Assembly: GCA_020634135.1 (NCBI GenBank)
Contig: JACKCG010000004.1
Span: 310,001 to 374,000, forward strand
Reading direction: 5' to 3'
DNA from: Anaerolineaceae bacterium
GTDB lineage: Bacteria > Chloroflexota > Anaerolineae > Aggregatilineales > Phototrophicaceae
DNA length: 64,000 bases
Position numbers and translations under genes: made by a program. The notes beneath the pieces are model-generated. The model was not told the origin of the DNA. It saw nothing but the letters and a program-made list of their open reading frames with translations, and searched no databases. This document shows, piece after piece, positions 1-7,896 of the stretch (the first letter of the stretch is position 1; every line of letters begins with the position of its first letter).

Positions 1-1
1 T

Positions 2-481
2 GGAAAAGATGAGCTACTTCTGGTGATGATGGAAGAAACCATGCAGGACATTATCCAGCAGCTCGGCCAACCGGTTGACGAGAATTTCATGGTGGATGGT
101 ACGCCCCCCAGCCTGATTGCCTTTGAACACGCTAAGGAAAACGCCGCTTTTTATCGCGCCGTCGTTGGGGCGGATGGCCTAGCCGGGGTAATGCATGGCT
201 ACCGCCAGTCCACCACTGAACAGCTCAGGAAACAGATTGAAGCGATGATACCCCCAGGCGTCGAGCCGGTTGTGCCGCTCGATTTCATTGCCCATTTTCT
301 GTTTGGAGCGCTCAACGCGGTGATTGTGTGGTGGCTGGAAAATGAAAACGCCATTTCAGCGGAGGAAATGGCGCTGCGTTTTCATCAGATTTTAACAGAT
401 GGGATGCGCGCGCTTATGAAGTCGCAGGATGCTGATTGCGGCGATTCAGGCGACGAGCGCGAACAACAGCACCGGGATTAA
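2..481 (+). CDS. TetR/AcrR-family transcriptional regulator, C-terminal part (5' end outside window)
   Basis: The reading frame is open back to the first base of the window, and the first codons read GKDELLLVMMEE. This resembles the end of a TetR helix-turn-helix (the usual FGSKEELLLAV stretch), so the DNA-binding domain lies mostly upstream and only the ligand-binding and dimerisation helices are visible. The GTG at 23 is probably internal. The visible part is alpha-helical with an aromatic-rich segment (IVWWLENE) that would line a ligand pocket. The last 36 bases overlap the end of the convergent membrane protein gene. Family placement is good; ligand and target are unknown. Confidence 0.75.
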   Translation, partial: GKDELLLVMMEETMQDIIQQLGQPVDENFMVDGTPPSLIAFEHAKENAAFYRAVVGADGLAGVMHGYRQSTTEQLRKQIEAMIPPGVEPVVPLDFIAHFLFGALNAVIVWWLENENAISAEEMALRFHQILTDGMRALMKSQDADCGDSGDEREQQHRD

Positions 482-1087
482 TGCCCCAACCAGCGTACCG
501 GCTACTACCTGCGCCGGGGTATGACGGTGGAGCTTGAGGCGAGCCGCCCCCACCAGTGGGATGAGTGGAGTCGCCAGCAGCGCGGGTGCAAGGCCAAACA
601 GCAGCCCGATGGCGACGACTGCGCAACTGATACTCATCGTGTGCATACTGATCTGCCACACCAACGTAATCACGGCCATCACCGTCAACTGTACCAGCGA
701 AAACAGCGCGAACTGCGGCACAACCGATGGTGCCCCCAGCAAGCGCAAGACCCACCAGGCGACAGCGGTACAGGCAATCGAAACCAGGAACGGACGCAGC
801 CGGTCTTTTCGCAGTTTCATGTGAATATCGGTGATTTTGCCCCGGTGTACCATCCAGGCGATATATGCCAGCGGGAACAGGCATACGAGCAGGGTGTACA
901 CCCCTGCCCATACAATCGCCTGACCTTGTGAACTGGCGTCACGGAAGGCGATTGGAAAGGCCAATACCGCCCAGACTACAGGCGGGCTGAAAATATTCGA
1001 AATCAACCGCGCCCATAAAATGACGGGTTCCAGTTCAGTTTCGTGCATGGGGGTTTCGATAGCAGATTGGATCATGCCTACAACCAT
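446..1087 (-). CDS. PAP2-like integral membrane protein (degenerate phosphatase signature)
   Basis: A 213-residue protein with about five or six membrane segments. It carries a version of the three-part PAP2 acid phosphatase signature: KLRKDRLRP (the K-x6-RP element), then SMHT where PSGH is usual, then ARLKLHRHTPAQ (R-x5-H-x3) ending in Gln instead of Asp. PAP2 enzymes dephosphorylate lipid phosphates such as undecaprenyl pyrophosphate. The altered second motif and the missing Asp leave activity here uncertain. It ends inside the convergent TetR gene, and no partner gene is adjacent on its strand. The family call is moderately firm; the substrate is unknown. Confidence 0.65.
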   Translation of the reverse strand: MVVGMIQSAIETPMHETELEPVILWARLISNIFSPPVVWAVLAFPIAFRDASSQGQAIVWAGVYTLLVCLFPLAYIAWMVHRGKITDIHMKLRKDRLRPFLVSIACTAVAWWVLRLLGAPSVVPQFALFSLVQLTVMAVITLVWQISMHTMSISCAVVAIGLLFGLAPALLATPLIPLVGAARLKLHRHTPAQVVAGTLVGALIPVLLFALVA

Positions 1088-1177
1088 ACCATAAATGTGT
1101 CGAATGTTGATTTAACTCTTGGTTAGAAGTTCTTAATGCTTCTTGTGCGCCCAGACCAACCGAACAGGCAGATGCTC

Positions 1178-2488
1178 TTATTGCGCAAGGGCGCCAGATG
1201 ATGAAGGTGTTGCTTCTTCGCGTATGCGCAGCCGCACCAGGTATTCACTGCCTTCAAAAATCGTGCGAGTCATACGCACTTCGGGGATCAATTGGGCCGG
1301 CACAAGTCCATAGGCTTCCCGCGCCGCAGCGACCATTCGCAGCGATCCGGTGACAACCAGGCAGCGTTCCGGCATCGTGTGAATCTGCGAAAGCGCGTCG
1401 TTCAGGTCAACCGCCATTTCAACCTGTGCAGCATGTGGCTGAAACTGCGCCCGGATTGTCGCAGAAGACAGGGCGCGATGGCCGGTGGCCTGGGTGATGA
1501 CAATCCGATAGCGCGGGACATCGAACACGTTGAGAAAATCGCGCACCGCTTTATCCTGGAGCATCCCCACGACGATGCGTACCGGTTCGCTTGGGCCGAA
1601 GCGCTCATCAATCTCGCGGCGCAGCCGGTGGGCGGCGGTGGGTGTGTGCGCCCCATCCAGCACAACATCACGTTCCGCAATCCTGACCTGTTCCAGGCGG
1701 CCTGGCAGTGTGTCGGTTTCCAGGAAGTATTTGAAAGGTCGCTGTGGAATGAGTCCGCGCTCACGCAGGTTTTGCCAGGCTGCCAGCCCCAGTACCGATC
1801 CCTGGTGGCGGTCACTCCGGGCGCCATTCAATTGCAGTGAGGCTTTCTTGAGTGTCGCTTCTGCTTCCAGCACGCGCTGGACATCCGCCATCTGTTTCAC
1901 ACTGATCGCATGACCGCCCGGTTGGATGACTCCGGCTTTATGGTTGGCAACGGCAGACAGGGTGTCACCAAGGATAGCCGCGTGTTCCATCTCAATCGGC
2001 GTGAACACTGCCAGAGCGTTCTTCACAGTATTGACGGCGTCGAAGCGTCCGCCCAGCCCGATTTCCAGTACAGCGATATGCACATGGTTGCGAGCGAACC
2101 ACCAGAATGCCAGCGCTGTCGCCATCTCAAATGTGCTGTAACGGTACGGTAGCTGGCTGGCAGCCGCCTGTACCGCCGCTACGCCTTCTACAAATACCCC
2201 TTTGGTAATCATGGCGGTATTGATGACAAAGCGCTCCCGGAAACTGTGTAAATGAGGGCTGGTATACAAGCCGACATGCAGATTGTTGGCGTAAAGAATC
2301 TGCGCCAAACGATAGCAGGTTGTTCCTTTGCCGATAGACCCGGCTACGACTATTGCGGGGAACTCATTTTGTGGATTGCCGAGCGCTGCCAACAGAGCAA
2401 TCGTCGGCTCCAGGGTATTTGGATAGTCTCGTACCGGGATCGGTTGGACAATGGCACGCAACGACTCAAAATAGGCATCATCGGACAT
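1178..2488 (-). CDS. folC: Bifunctional folylpolyglutamate synthase / dihydrofolate synthase
   Basis: This Mur-ligase-family enzyme of 436 residues adds glutamate to folates, and often to dihydropteroate, in the cytoplasm using ATP. The N-terminal P-loop is GSIGKGTT (usual GTNGKGS), followed by YTSPHLHSFRERF, the typical folate-binding stretch, and EIGLGGRFDAVN, the metal and ATP region. The C-terminal domain contains LDGAHTP (usual DGAHN). Length matches the family. The start ATG at 2488 lies 17 bases after the stop of the MNIO-like gene, so the two are probably co-transcribed. FolC is the best match; a stand-alone FPGS is the alternative. Confidence 0.92.
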   Translation of the reverse strand: MSDDAYFESLRAIVQPIPVRDYPNTLEPTIALLAALGNPQNEFPAIVVAGSIGKGTTCYRLAQILYANNLHVGLYTSPHLHSFRERFVINTAMITKGVFVEGVAAVQAAASQLPYRYSTFEMATALAFWWFARNHVHIAVLEIGLGGRFDAVNTVKNALAVFTPIEMEHAAILGDTLSAVANHKAGVIQPGGHAISVKQMADVQRVLEAEATLKKASLQLNGARSDRHQGSVLGLAAWQNLRERGLIPQRPFKYFLETDTLPGRLEQVRIAERDVVLDGAHTPTAAHRLRREIDERFGPSEPVRIVVGMLQDKAVRDFLNVFDVPRYRIVITQATGHRALSSATIRAQFQPHAAQVEMAVDLNDALSQIHTMPERCLVVTGSLRMVAAAREAYGLVPAQLIPEVRMTRTIFEGSEYLVRLRIREEATPSSSGALAQ

Positions 2489-2505
2489 AAATTCGTCTCA
2501 AAGAA

Positions 2506-3327
2506 TTAGTTTACTGATGTCGGTTTGACCAACTGGTACAGTCTCGGTATATCAATGGCGATCACGCCGGTATCGCTGCGTTCGCTGAAGCCTGCGCCCA
2601 CACCGCCGTATTCCAGTGCCACGATCCAGGGAGTTGCCCATGCGCCACTATGAATCTGTCCCAGTGCCCACTCCGTAAGCGACCAGTCGGCAGCGGTCAT
2701 AGGGAAGTGGTCGTTAAGCCGATTTTGCTTCGTGTCATAAATTACGCCAGTTACATGTAGTTCGCGCAGGCGGTCAACCGGCAGGCTGGCAATATACGTT
2801 TGCGGGTCAATGCCCAGGTAGGATGCCGCGATACGGGCGTGCGCGATGTCCAGCAGAAAGCCCGTCCCGGTATCGTATACCATCTGGCAGATATGCTCAG
2901 CTTCCAGTACCGGGCGCGGAATATCATAGGTCGGGTCCCAGGTCGCATTTTCCAGGATAACCTGCCCCGCGCCATAACGATCCACCATCTGGCAGATATC
3001 ATCGTACATCGCTTCTGTCAGAATGCGGGTGTGTTCCGGGTGGGTCGTATCCAGCGGCATTTCCGCAAAGTCAGAAGCGCGGGGTGCGAGATGTGTGTTT
3101 ACATACGGCGTGGCAGTCTGGTCGCGCAGAGTCGTGATTCGCTCCCAGCCGACCTGTTTCCCATTGTGCCGCCCGGCCATCAGCGGCCAATGCACATAGA
3201 CTGGAAGCTGTGTGCTGGCCGTTTCTACCATATCCGGCCAATCCGGGACTTTATAATAATCCAGCTTTATCGTTCCCTGATTGAGCAATGCTGCCGCTTG
3301 TGGAGAGTAATTGAGCGCGATATGCAT
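2506..3327 (-). CDS. DUF692/MNIO-like TIM-barrel protein
   Basis: A 273-residue protein that keeps the order of motifs seen in the DUF692 (multinuclear non-haem iron oxidase, MNIO) family: VNTHLAPR, VILENATWDP, LLDIAHARIAA, RELHVTG, DHFPM and ALEYGG. The His, Glu, Asp and Asn side chains in these motifs are candidate metal ligands. Known members modify ribosomal peptides or are uncharacterised. I see no precursor peptide or RiPP partner gene beside it. It lies directly upstream of folC with a 17-base gap. The start ATG at 3327 gives MHIALNYS. A xylose-isomerase-like barrel is the alternative. Function is unknown. Confidence 0.68.
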   Translation of the reverse strand: MHIALNYSPQAAALLNQGTIKLDYYKVPDWPDMVETASTQLPVYVHWPLMAGRHNGKQVGWERITTLRDQTATPYVNTHLAPRASDFAEMPLDTTHPEHTRILTEAMYDDICQMVDRYGAGQVILENATWDPTYDIPRPVLEAEHICQMVYDTGTGFLLDIAHARIAASYLGIDPQTYIASLPVDRLRELHVTGVIYDTKQNRLNDHFPMTAADWSLTEWALGQIHSGAWATPWIVALEYGGVGAGFSERSDTGVIAIDIPRLYQLVKPTSVN

Positions 3328-3460
3328 GAAGGCCTCATGGATAATGTTTATAGCACTTCAGTGTATCACGCTTCGCCACCGTAACCAGTTAAAGAACTGT
3401 TATATGGACTGAGGTACCGGGAAGACGGGGGTTGGGCGTTTCTGCTTTTCCTCCTGGCCT

Positions 3461-4198
3461 TTAGTACACCAGTTCGCCAGAGACGAAAGCCGCTGTGCGG
3501 GCGTCGGTGGGGGACTGGAAGAATGCCGGTGCTGGCGCGGTTTCCACCAGTTCGCCGTCCAGCAGCAGCGCGACGCGCGTCGCCAACCGCTGTGCCTGGA
3601 AAATGTTGTGTGTCACCAGAATAATCGTCGTATTGCCCGCAGCAAGGTGTTGCTGGATGAGCGATTCGATCAACCGGACGTTGTAAGGATCGAGGTTGGC
3701 TGTTGGTTCATCCAGGAGCAAGACACGCGGTTGTAATACGAGCGCACGTGCCAGCGCGACCCGCTGCGCCTCACCTCCGGAAAGTGTGTGAGCATCCGCC
3801 GCCGCCAGGTGGTCGAGCTTGACCTGCCTGAGGGCGGCCTCAATCTGTTCCCGATGGTCACGCCCACCGCGTACCCGCAACCCGTAGGCGACATTGGCGC
3901 GGACACTGCGCCGCAGCAGTGCTGGACGTTGGAATACCATCGCCATTTGCCGTCGCTGGTCGGTGGTGGCAGTTTCGGCAGTAAGCGCATGGTCATCCAG
4001 GTGGAGCATTATCGTGCCCCGTGCTGGTTGTTCCAGGAAAGCCAGTAACCGGAGCAGCGTGCTCTTGCCCGCCCCGCTTGGCCCGACAACCCCCAGGATT
4101 TCCCCCGGTTCGACCCGCAGCTCTGGAATCCGCAGCACAATTCGCCCGTTGTAACTCTGCTGGACGTGATGCAGGTCGTAGAAGGGCGCGGCAGTCAT
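3461..4198 (-). CDS. tupC: Tungstate-type ABC transporter, ATP-binding subunit
   Basis: A 245-residue ABC ATPase with Walker A GPSGAGKST, signature LSGGEAQRVALARAL, Walker B VLLLDEPTANLD and switch VTHN. It powers import through the permease encoded immediately upstream, whose stop overlaps this start by 4 bases. Its specificity comes from context: the substrate-binding protein of the same operon is a clear TupA type. Phosphate, sulfate and molybdate ATPases look similar, so the ATPase alone could not settle the substrate. It is the last gene of the tup cluster; the next gene on the strand starts 134 bases further on. Confidence 0.88.
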   Translation of the reverse strand: MTAAPFYDLHHVQQSYNGRIVLRIPELRVEPGEILGVVGPSGAGKSTLLRLLAFLEQPARGTIMLHLDDHALTAETATTDQRRQMAMVFQRPALLRRSVRANVAYGLRVRGGRDHREQIEAALRQVKLDHLAAADAHTLSGGEAQRVALARALVLQPRVLLLDEPTANLDPYNVRLIESLIQQHLAAGNTTIILVTHNIFQAQRLATRVALLLDGELVETAPAPAFFQSPTDARTAAFVSGELVY

Positions 4199-4896
4199 CG
4201 CGGGACTCCGGTTCGAGTTTGCAGGACGATCAGGGCGGAATTAGCGGCAAACGAGAGCAGAAGCAAAATGATGCCCAGCGCCAGGGCGATGTCGAAGTTG
4301 CCCTGGCGTGTCTCCAGAACAATTGCCGTTGTCAGGACGCGCGTGCGCCCGGCGATATTACCGCCCACCAGCATGACCGCACCGACTTCGGAGATGATTG
4401 AGCCGAACCCAGCCACAATGCCAACGATGATACCGTTTCGCGCTTCGATTAACTGCGCCCAGGTTGCCTGCCAGGGGGTTGCCCCCAGGGCGCGAAGCTG
4501 AGGCCGCAGGTCGGGGTTAATCCCGGCGACACTGCTCATGGTGACGCCCATCACCAACGGTGTAGCGATTATCACCTGCGCCACGACCATCGCGGCGGAC
4601 GTGAAAAGCCAGCCCCAATCTCCCAATGGGCCGCTGCGAGAAAACACCAGAAAGACGCCTAGCCCGACCACGACGGGTGGCAATCCCATTCCGGTATAGA
4701 CCAGGGCAGTCACAAGTTTCTTGCCGGAGAAATGTCCTAATGCCAGCCATGCCCCCAGAGGGATGCCAATCACAATGCTGATCGCCAGTGCGCTCACCGT
4801 GACCTGGAGTGACCGCAGCGCGATTTCCACCACACCGGGGTCAAGCGAAAAAATCAGCCGCAGCGCCTCACGCAGCGCCTCAATCAGCGTTTGTAT
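4195..4896 (-). CDS. tupB: Tungstate-type ABC transporter permease, apparent ATA start
   Basis: This integral membrane permease matches the TupB/ModB-like family. The EAA loop is visible as LRALGATPWQATWAQLIEARNG. A GTG at 4833 would give only 212 residues and cut off a conserved-looking N-terminus. The frame stays open upstream to encode IQTLIEALREALRLIFSLDPG, preceded by a perfect AGGAGG (4907-4902) five bases before an in-frame ATA at 4896-4894. That gives 233 residues, close to the family length, and starts 18 bases after the tupA stop. The start is therefore either a rare ATA codon, a CTG at 4887, or a sequence error in an ATG. Confidence 0.82.
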   Translation of the reverse strand: MQTLIEALREALRLIFSLDPGVVEIALRSLQVTVSALAISIVIGIPLGAWLALGHFSGKKLVTALVYTGMGLPPVVVGLGVFLVFSRSGPLGDWGWLFTSAAMVVAQVIIATPLVMGVTMSSVAGINPDLRPQLRALGATPWQATWAQLIEARNGIIVGIVAGFGSIISEVGAVMLVGGNIAGRTRVLTTAIVLETRQGNFDIALALGIILLLLSFAANSALIVLQTRTGVPR

Positions 4897-4914
4897 AGCG
4901 GCCTCCTGTGGGGG

Positions 4915-5769
4915 TTAGCGATGCGCCACCCGCCAGGGAACGGAATCCGGCACGAACAACGTCAGTCCGTTGACCTGATAGCTGGCGATGAGTTCCTGTG
5001 TGGGCAGCGACGTAATCCAGTGAGCGAAGGCCTGCCCCAGTTCGGCATCAATGCCGGGGTGTGCTGCCGGGTTGACCGGTATGACACCATACGGATTGAA
5101 CAGTACCGGGTCGCCCTCCACTACAATCATCAGCGCGATGCCATCAGCGGCGCGGGTGGCAAACGTTGCTCGGTCAGTCAGGGTATAGGCCTGGAGTTCT
5201 TCCGACATTGTGAGTACCGCGCCCATGCCCTGCCCGGCGGAAATGTACCAGTCGCCTTCTGGAGTGAGTGCGGCGGCTTCCCAAATAGCGAGTTCTTTGG
5301 TATGCGTGCCACTGTCATCCCCGCGAGAAACGAACGTCGCGCCACTGGTAGCGATCTGCGCGATGGCGGCGGCGGCGTCCGTCATGCCCGATATACCTGC
5401 CGGGTCATCCGCCGGGCCGACGATGATGAAATCGTTATACATCACGTCGTAGCGGATGAGACCGTTACCGGACTCAACGAATGCGTCTTCCCGCGCCCGT
5501 GCATGAACCAGCAGTACATCGGCATCACCGCTTTCGCCCAATGCCAATGCCTGTCCGGTGCCAACGGCGATGACATCTACTGTCGCATGATACAGCGCCT
5601 CAAAGTCCGGCAGAATGTAGTCAAGCAGGCCGGAGTCTTCGGTGCTGGTGGTGGTCGCCAGGATCAACCGTTGGGGTTCGGTATCCTGTGCCTGGAGTGT
5701 GATTCCGGAGGAAATGAGCAACAGAAACGCGGCGATCAATAAACGAGGCAGCTTACGAGAAGGAAGCAT
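4915..5769 (-). CDS. tupA: Tungstate-type ABC transporter substrate-binding protein
   Basis: A 284-residue exported binding protein. It has a signal peptide of about 27 residues (LLIAAFLLLISSGITLQA) and then the TupA hallmark LATTTSTEDSGLLDYILP, whose TTTST loop binds the oxyanion. MYNDFIIVGP and FVSRGDDSGTH are further family motifs. It delivers tungstate (or possibly molybdate) to TupBC. The SD GAGGAGA lies 8-9 bases before the ATG. The gene follows the NUDIX gene with a gap of only 35 bases, so it may be transcribed from the promoter of the upstream DinB gene. Tungstate uptake would fit a tungsten enzyme encoded elsewhere; none is in this window. Confidence 0.92.
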   Translation of the reverse strand: MLPSRKLPRLLIAAFLLLISSGITLQAQDTEPQRLILATTTSTEDSGLLDYILPDFEALYHATVDVIAVGTGQALALGESGDADVLLVHARAREDAFVESGNGLIRYDVMYNDFIIVGPADDPAGISGMTDAAAAIAQIATSGATFVSRGDDSGTHTKELAIWEAAALTPEGDWYISAGQGMGAVLTMSEELQAYTLTDRATFATRAADGIALMIVVEGDPVLFNPYGVIPVNPAAHPGIDAELGQAFAHWITSLPTQELIASYQVNGLTLFVPDSVPWRVAHR

Positions 5770-5804
5770 GACACATTCTCCTCTATGTAGTTGGGTGTGC
5801 GTAC

Positions 5805-6428
5805 TTAATCAAAGTCCGTCGGCCACTCTGGATGACGGGCATGGTCGAAAAAGCGGGTAATCTGCGCGACAGTAGTCCTCCCGGTGGAGAGTTCAGGCAG
5901 ATTTTCCAGTTTGAAGAAGTCCACTGCATCCACTTCGCTGTCGTGTGCCTGGGGACTGCCGGTGATTTCGCAGCGGAAGAAGAACTTGTAGATATACCAG
6001 GGGTGGGGTGGGTGCGCGTGCCGCGCGCGGTCATATACCGCCAGCAGCTTGGTTGCTTTCACTGGATAACCAGATTCCTCGCCCACTTCGCGCATGACAG
6101 CTTCTGCCGCCGATTCGCCAATATCAGCCCAACCACCGGGGAGAGTCCACTTACCATCGCTGTGTTCACGCACCAGCAGAATTCGATCATCACGAAATAT
6201 CACGCCGCGCACATCCACTTTTGGTGTAGCGTGGCCGGTATCCCCAGCGAACAATTCTAGAACCAGACTCAGGTCGGTATGGGATAGATGGGCGGCAATT
6301 TCTGCGGCGATCTGGCGCACCTGTTCGTAACGTTCGGCGTCGTAAGGATGCGGGTTATAAGCCAGGCCGGATTGGGCCAGCGCCTGTAACTGCTGAACCC
6401 AACCCAACCACTGGGGTGTCGAACTCAT
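5805..6428 (-). CDS. NUDIX hydrolase with N-terminal helical domain
   Basis: A 207-residue enzyme with a perfect NUDIX box: GWADIGE, seven residues, then REVGEESGY. The N-terminal ~65 residues form the helical extension seen in NUDIX enzymes of the Nudix_N_2 type, which act on nucleoside diphosphates linked to another moiety. Substrate cannot be read from sequence. The chosen ATG at 6428-6426 shares its T with the TAA of the flavodoxin gene (6430-6428), which points to coupled translation. A longer reading frame to 6485 exists but would overlap the flavodoxin gene by 58 bases. PGG before the box and the aromatic YIYKFFF strand are typical. Confidence 0.87.
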   Translation of the reverse strand: MSSTPQWLGWVQQLQALAQSGLAYNPHPYDAERYEQVRQIAAEIAAHLSHTDLSLVLELFAGDTGHATPKVDVRGVIFRDDRILLVREHSDGKWTLPGGWADIGESAAEAVMREVGEESGYPVKATKLLAVYDRARHAHPPHPWYIYKFFFRCEITGSPQAHDSEVDAVDFFKLENLPELSTGRTTVAQITRFFDHARHPEWPTDFD

Positions 6429-6955
6429 TACTCTTTTTCCAGCGCTACCCGAATCTGGTTGACCCAATTGCGAATGGTCGGCCAATCGCGGAAGTCACTG
6501 CTAAGCGCACCGGGGATTTCCTGCCCATCGTAGCGCAGTGAGAGCGTCCAACGCTCGCGCCAATCAATACTTTCAAGGTCGAGCTTGCCGGCAAATATGC
6601 CCACGTCTTTGACATTTACCCCAATATCGTTGAGAACTCCCTGATACAGATAATTTTCCTGGGCGTGCTGGTACCCGTCCGGTTCTAAGACACGAATACA
6701 AGTAACGTAAAAAAAGACCGGCCTGGCGGCTAGTTCCTGCTCATACCGGGCGAGAAAGCGTGACATCTCCGTTAGCCACATCCCGCCGTGAATCGGCGAC
6801 CCCAGGACAAAAGCATCGTATTCAGCCACGCTTGTCACATGGGTGATGTCCTCAACCGTCACGTCATAATCATATTCTTTGAGTACCTGGCCGATAAAAC
6901 GGGCGATTTCCCCGGTTGAACCGTGTACACTGGCGTATCCCGATAGAATTTTCAT
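6428..6955 (-). CDS. Flavodoxin-domain protein (HemG/flavodoxin_5-like)
   Basis: A 175-residue single-domain flavoprotein. The N-terminal strand and FMN phosphate loop read YASVHGSTGEIA, and the second FMN loop reads GSPIHGGMW. This matches the flavodoxin_5 domain of menaquinone-dependent protoporphyrinogen oxidase, although HemG function is not shown. The ATG at 6955 is preferred because GAAGG sits five bases upstream; a TTG at 6967 overlapping the DinB stop is also possible and would add four residues. It is the middle gene of a tightly coupled DinB-flavodoxin-NUDIX set. It probably acts as a soluble FMN electron carrier or quinone-linked reductase. Confidence 0.8.
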   Translation of the reverse strand: MKILSGYASVHGSTGEIARFIGQVLKEYDYDVTVEDITHVTSVAEYDAFVLGSPIHGGMWLTEMSRFLARYEQELAARPVFFYVTCIRVLEPDGYQHAQENYLYQGVLNDIGVNVKDVGIFAGKLDLESIDWRERWTLSLRYDGQEIPGALSSDFRDWPTIRNWVNQIRVALEKE

Positions 6956-6963
6956 CTTTACCT

Positions 6964-7443
6964 TCAAATACTAATCCCTAGCGCCTTGGCAATATCGCGG
7001 CCATGAACACGGTCATGCCCGGCGATCACATCCAGAATTTCAGCAATCGAAAGAATTTGCATTGAACCATGCCGCCCCTTTTTCTCCAGAACAGTGTCAT
7101 CACACGTATCCAGCCAGGCGACTCGCTCGGCAGCAGTGGCACGCAGCGACTGACGCAGTTCGTCCGGGGTTGTTTCCGCCCGTTTTTCCACCGAACGGCG
7201 GTTAAATCGCTCCAGGTCAAAATCCTCTGGAATTGTATTCTGACCCTGGGCGATTGCCATTATCATGTTGTTATGGCCTTTATCCGAAACCGCGAGGTGG
7301 ATGGCGATCTGGCGCACCGTCCAATTCGCACCTTCAGAGTAAACCGGTGTCTCCCATCGGTCACCTACCTGGTCGAAAATGTATTCCAGGAAGACACGGG
7401 CCTCGGACAGCTTGTGCTTATATGCGGCAACCTTCTCCGACAT
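6964..7443 (-). CDS. DinB-family protein (four-helix metal-binding fold)
   Basis: A 159-residue protein of the DinB/YfiT type. The putative metal ligands are the His in IAIHLAVSDKGH and the pair in AGHDRVHGRDI, which match the three-His pattern of DinB and thiol-transferase relatives. Such proteins are four-helix bundles, and some use mycothiol or bacillithiol. Target and reaction are unknown here. It is the first gene of a minus-strand run. SD GGAGAGGG precedes the ATG, and a good extended -10 promoter lies about 35 bases upstream. Confidence 0.82.
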   Translation of the reverse strand: MSEKVAAYKHKLSEARVFLEYIFDQVGDRWETPVYSEGANWTVRQIAIHLAVSDKGHNNMIMAIAQGQNTIPEDFDLERFNRRSVEKRAETTPDELRQSLRATAAERVAWLDTCDDTVLEKKGRHGSMQILSIAEILDVIAGHDRVHGRDIAKALGISI

Positions 7444-7473
7444 TTCCCTCTCCTCTTCGTAAATAACGCTTGA

Positions 7474-7482
7474 ATTATAGCA
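7474..7482 (-). promoter_or_regulatory. Extended -10 promoter for DinB-flavodoxin-NUDIX(-tup) genes
   Basis: On the minus strand the sequence reads TGCTATAAT, a consensus -10 hexamer with the TG extension, ending about 31 bases before the DinB ATG. No good -35 element is seen at the usual distance, which is normal for extended -10 promoters. Confidence 0.55.
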
Positions 7483-7569
7483 TGAGGAGGTCAGAAAGCA
7501 TACAAAAACCTCAACGTTGCGACCAGCCTTATAGCTCGCCCTTGAGTTGAGCTTCTCTTCGGCTTTGCG

Positions 7570-7875
7570 TCAGTAACGAATGTTGAAACCGGCGAAAGTA
7601 GCGGACGCGGGCAGCCATGTCACATCCACCTGTGTGACTGACGCCCCGGTAGGGCCACGTCTTAAGAAGCCTAACAGCTGCTCAAGCTGAGGACGCTCTC
7701 CCTCCGCCATCACCTCAACTGTACGATCTGGTAAATTCCGCACCCAGCCCGTCACTTTCAATTCAGCAGCGCGAAGCTGGGTGAAGTAGCGAAAACTAAC
7801 GCCCTGCACCCGCCCATGCACGATAGCGTGCAGTCGTTCGTGAGTGGGGGTTGTGCGCTGGGATTCGTCAGTCAT
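7570..7875 (-). CDS. acyP: Acylphosphatase
   Basis: A 101-residue enzyme that hydrolyses acyl phosphates. It has the diagnostic N-terminal loop GRVQGVSFRYF, with the catalytic Arg in the phosphate-binding loop, and the catalytic Asn in GWVRNLPD. The C-terminal FNIRY end is also typical. Length matches the family once a short disordered N-terminus of about 14 residues is allowed. It starts 21 bases after the livF stop and is probably the last gene of the liv operon, though its function is unlikely to be tied to transport. Confidence 0.93.
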   Translation of the reverse strand: MTDESQRTTPTHERLHAIVHGRVQGVSFRYFTQLRAAELKVTGWVRNLPDRTVEVMAEGERPQLEQLLGFLRRGPTGASVTQVDVTWLPASATFAGFNIRY

Positions 7876-7896
7876 TGGGCACTCTTTTGCAGCCGT

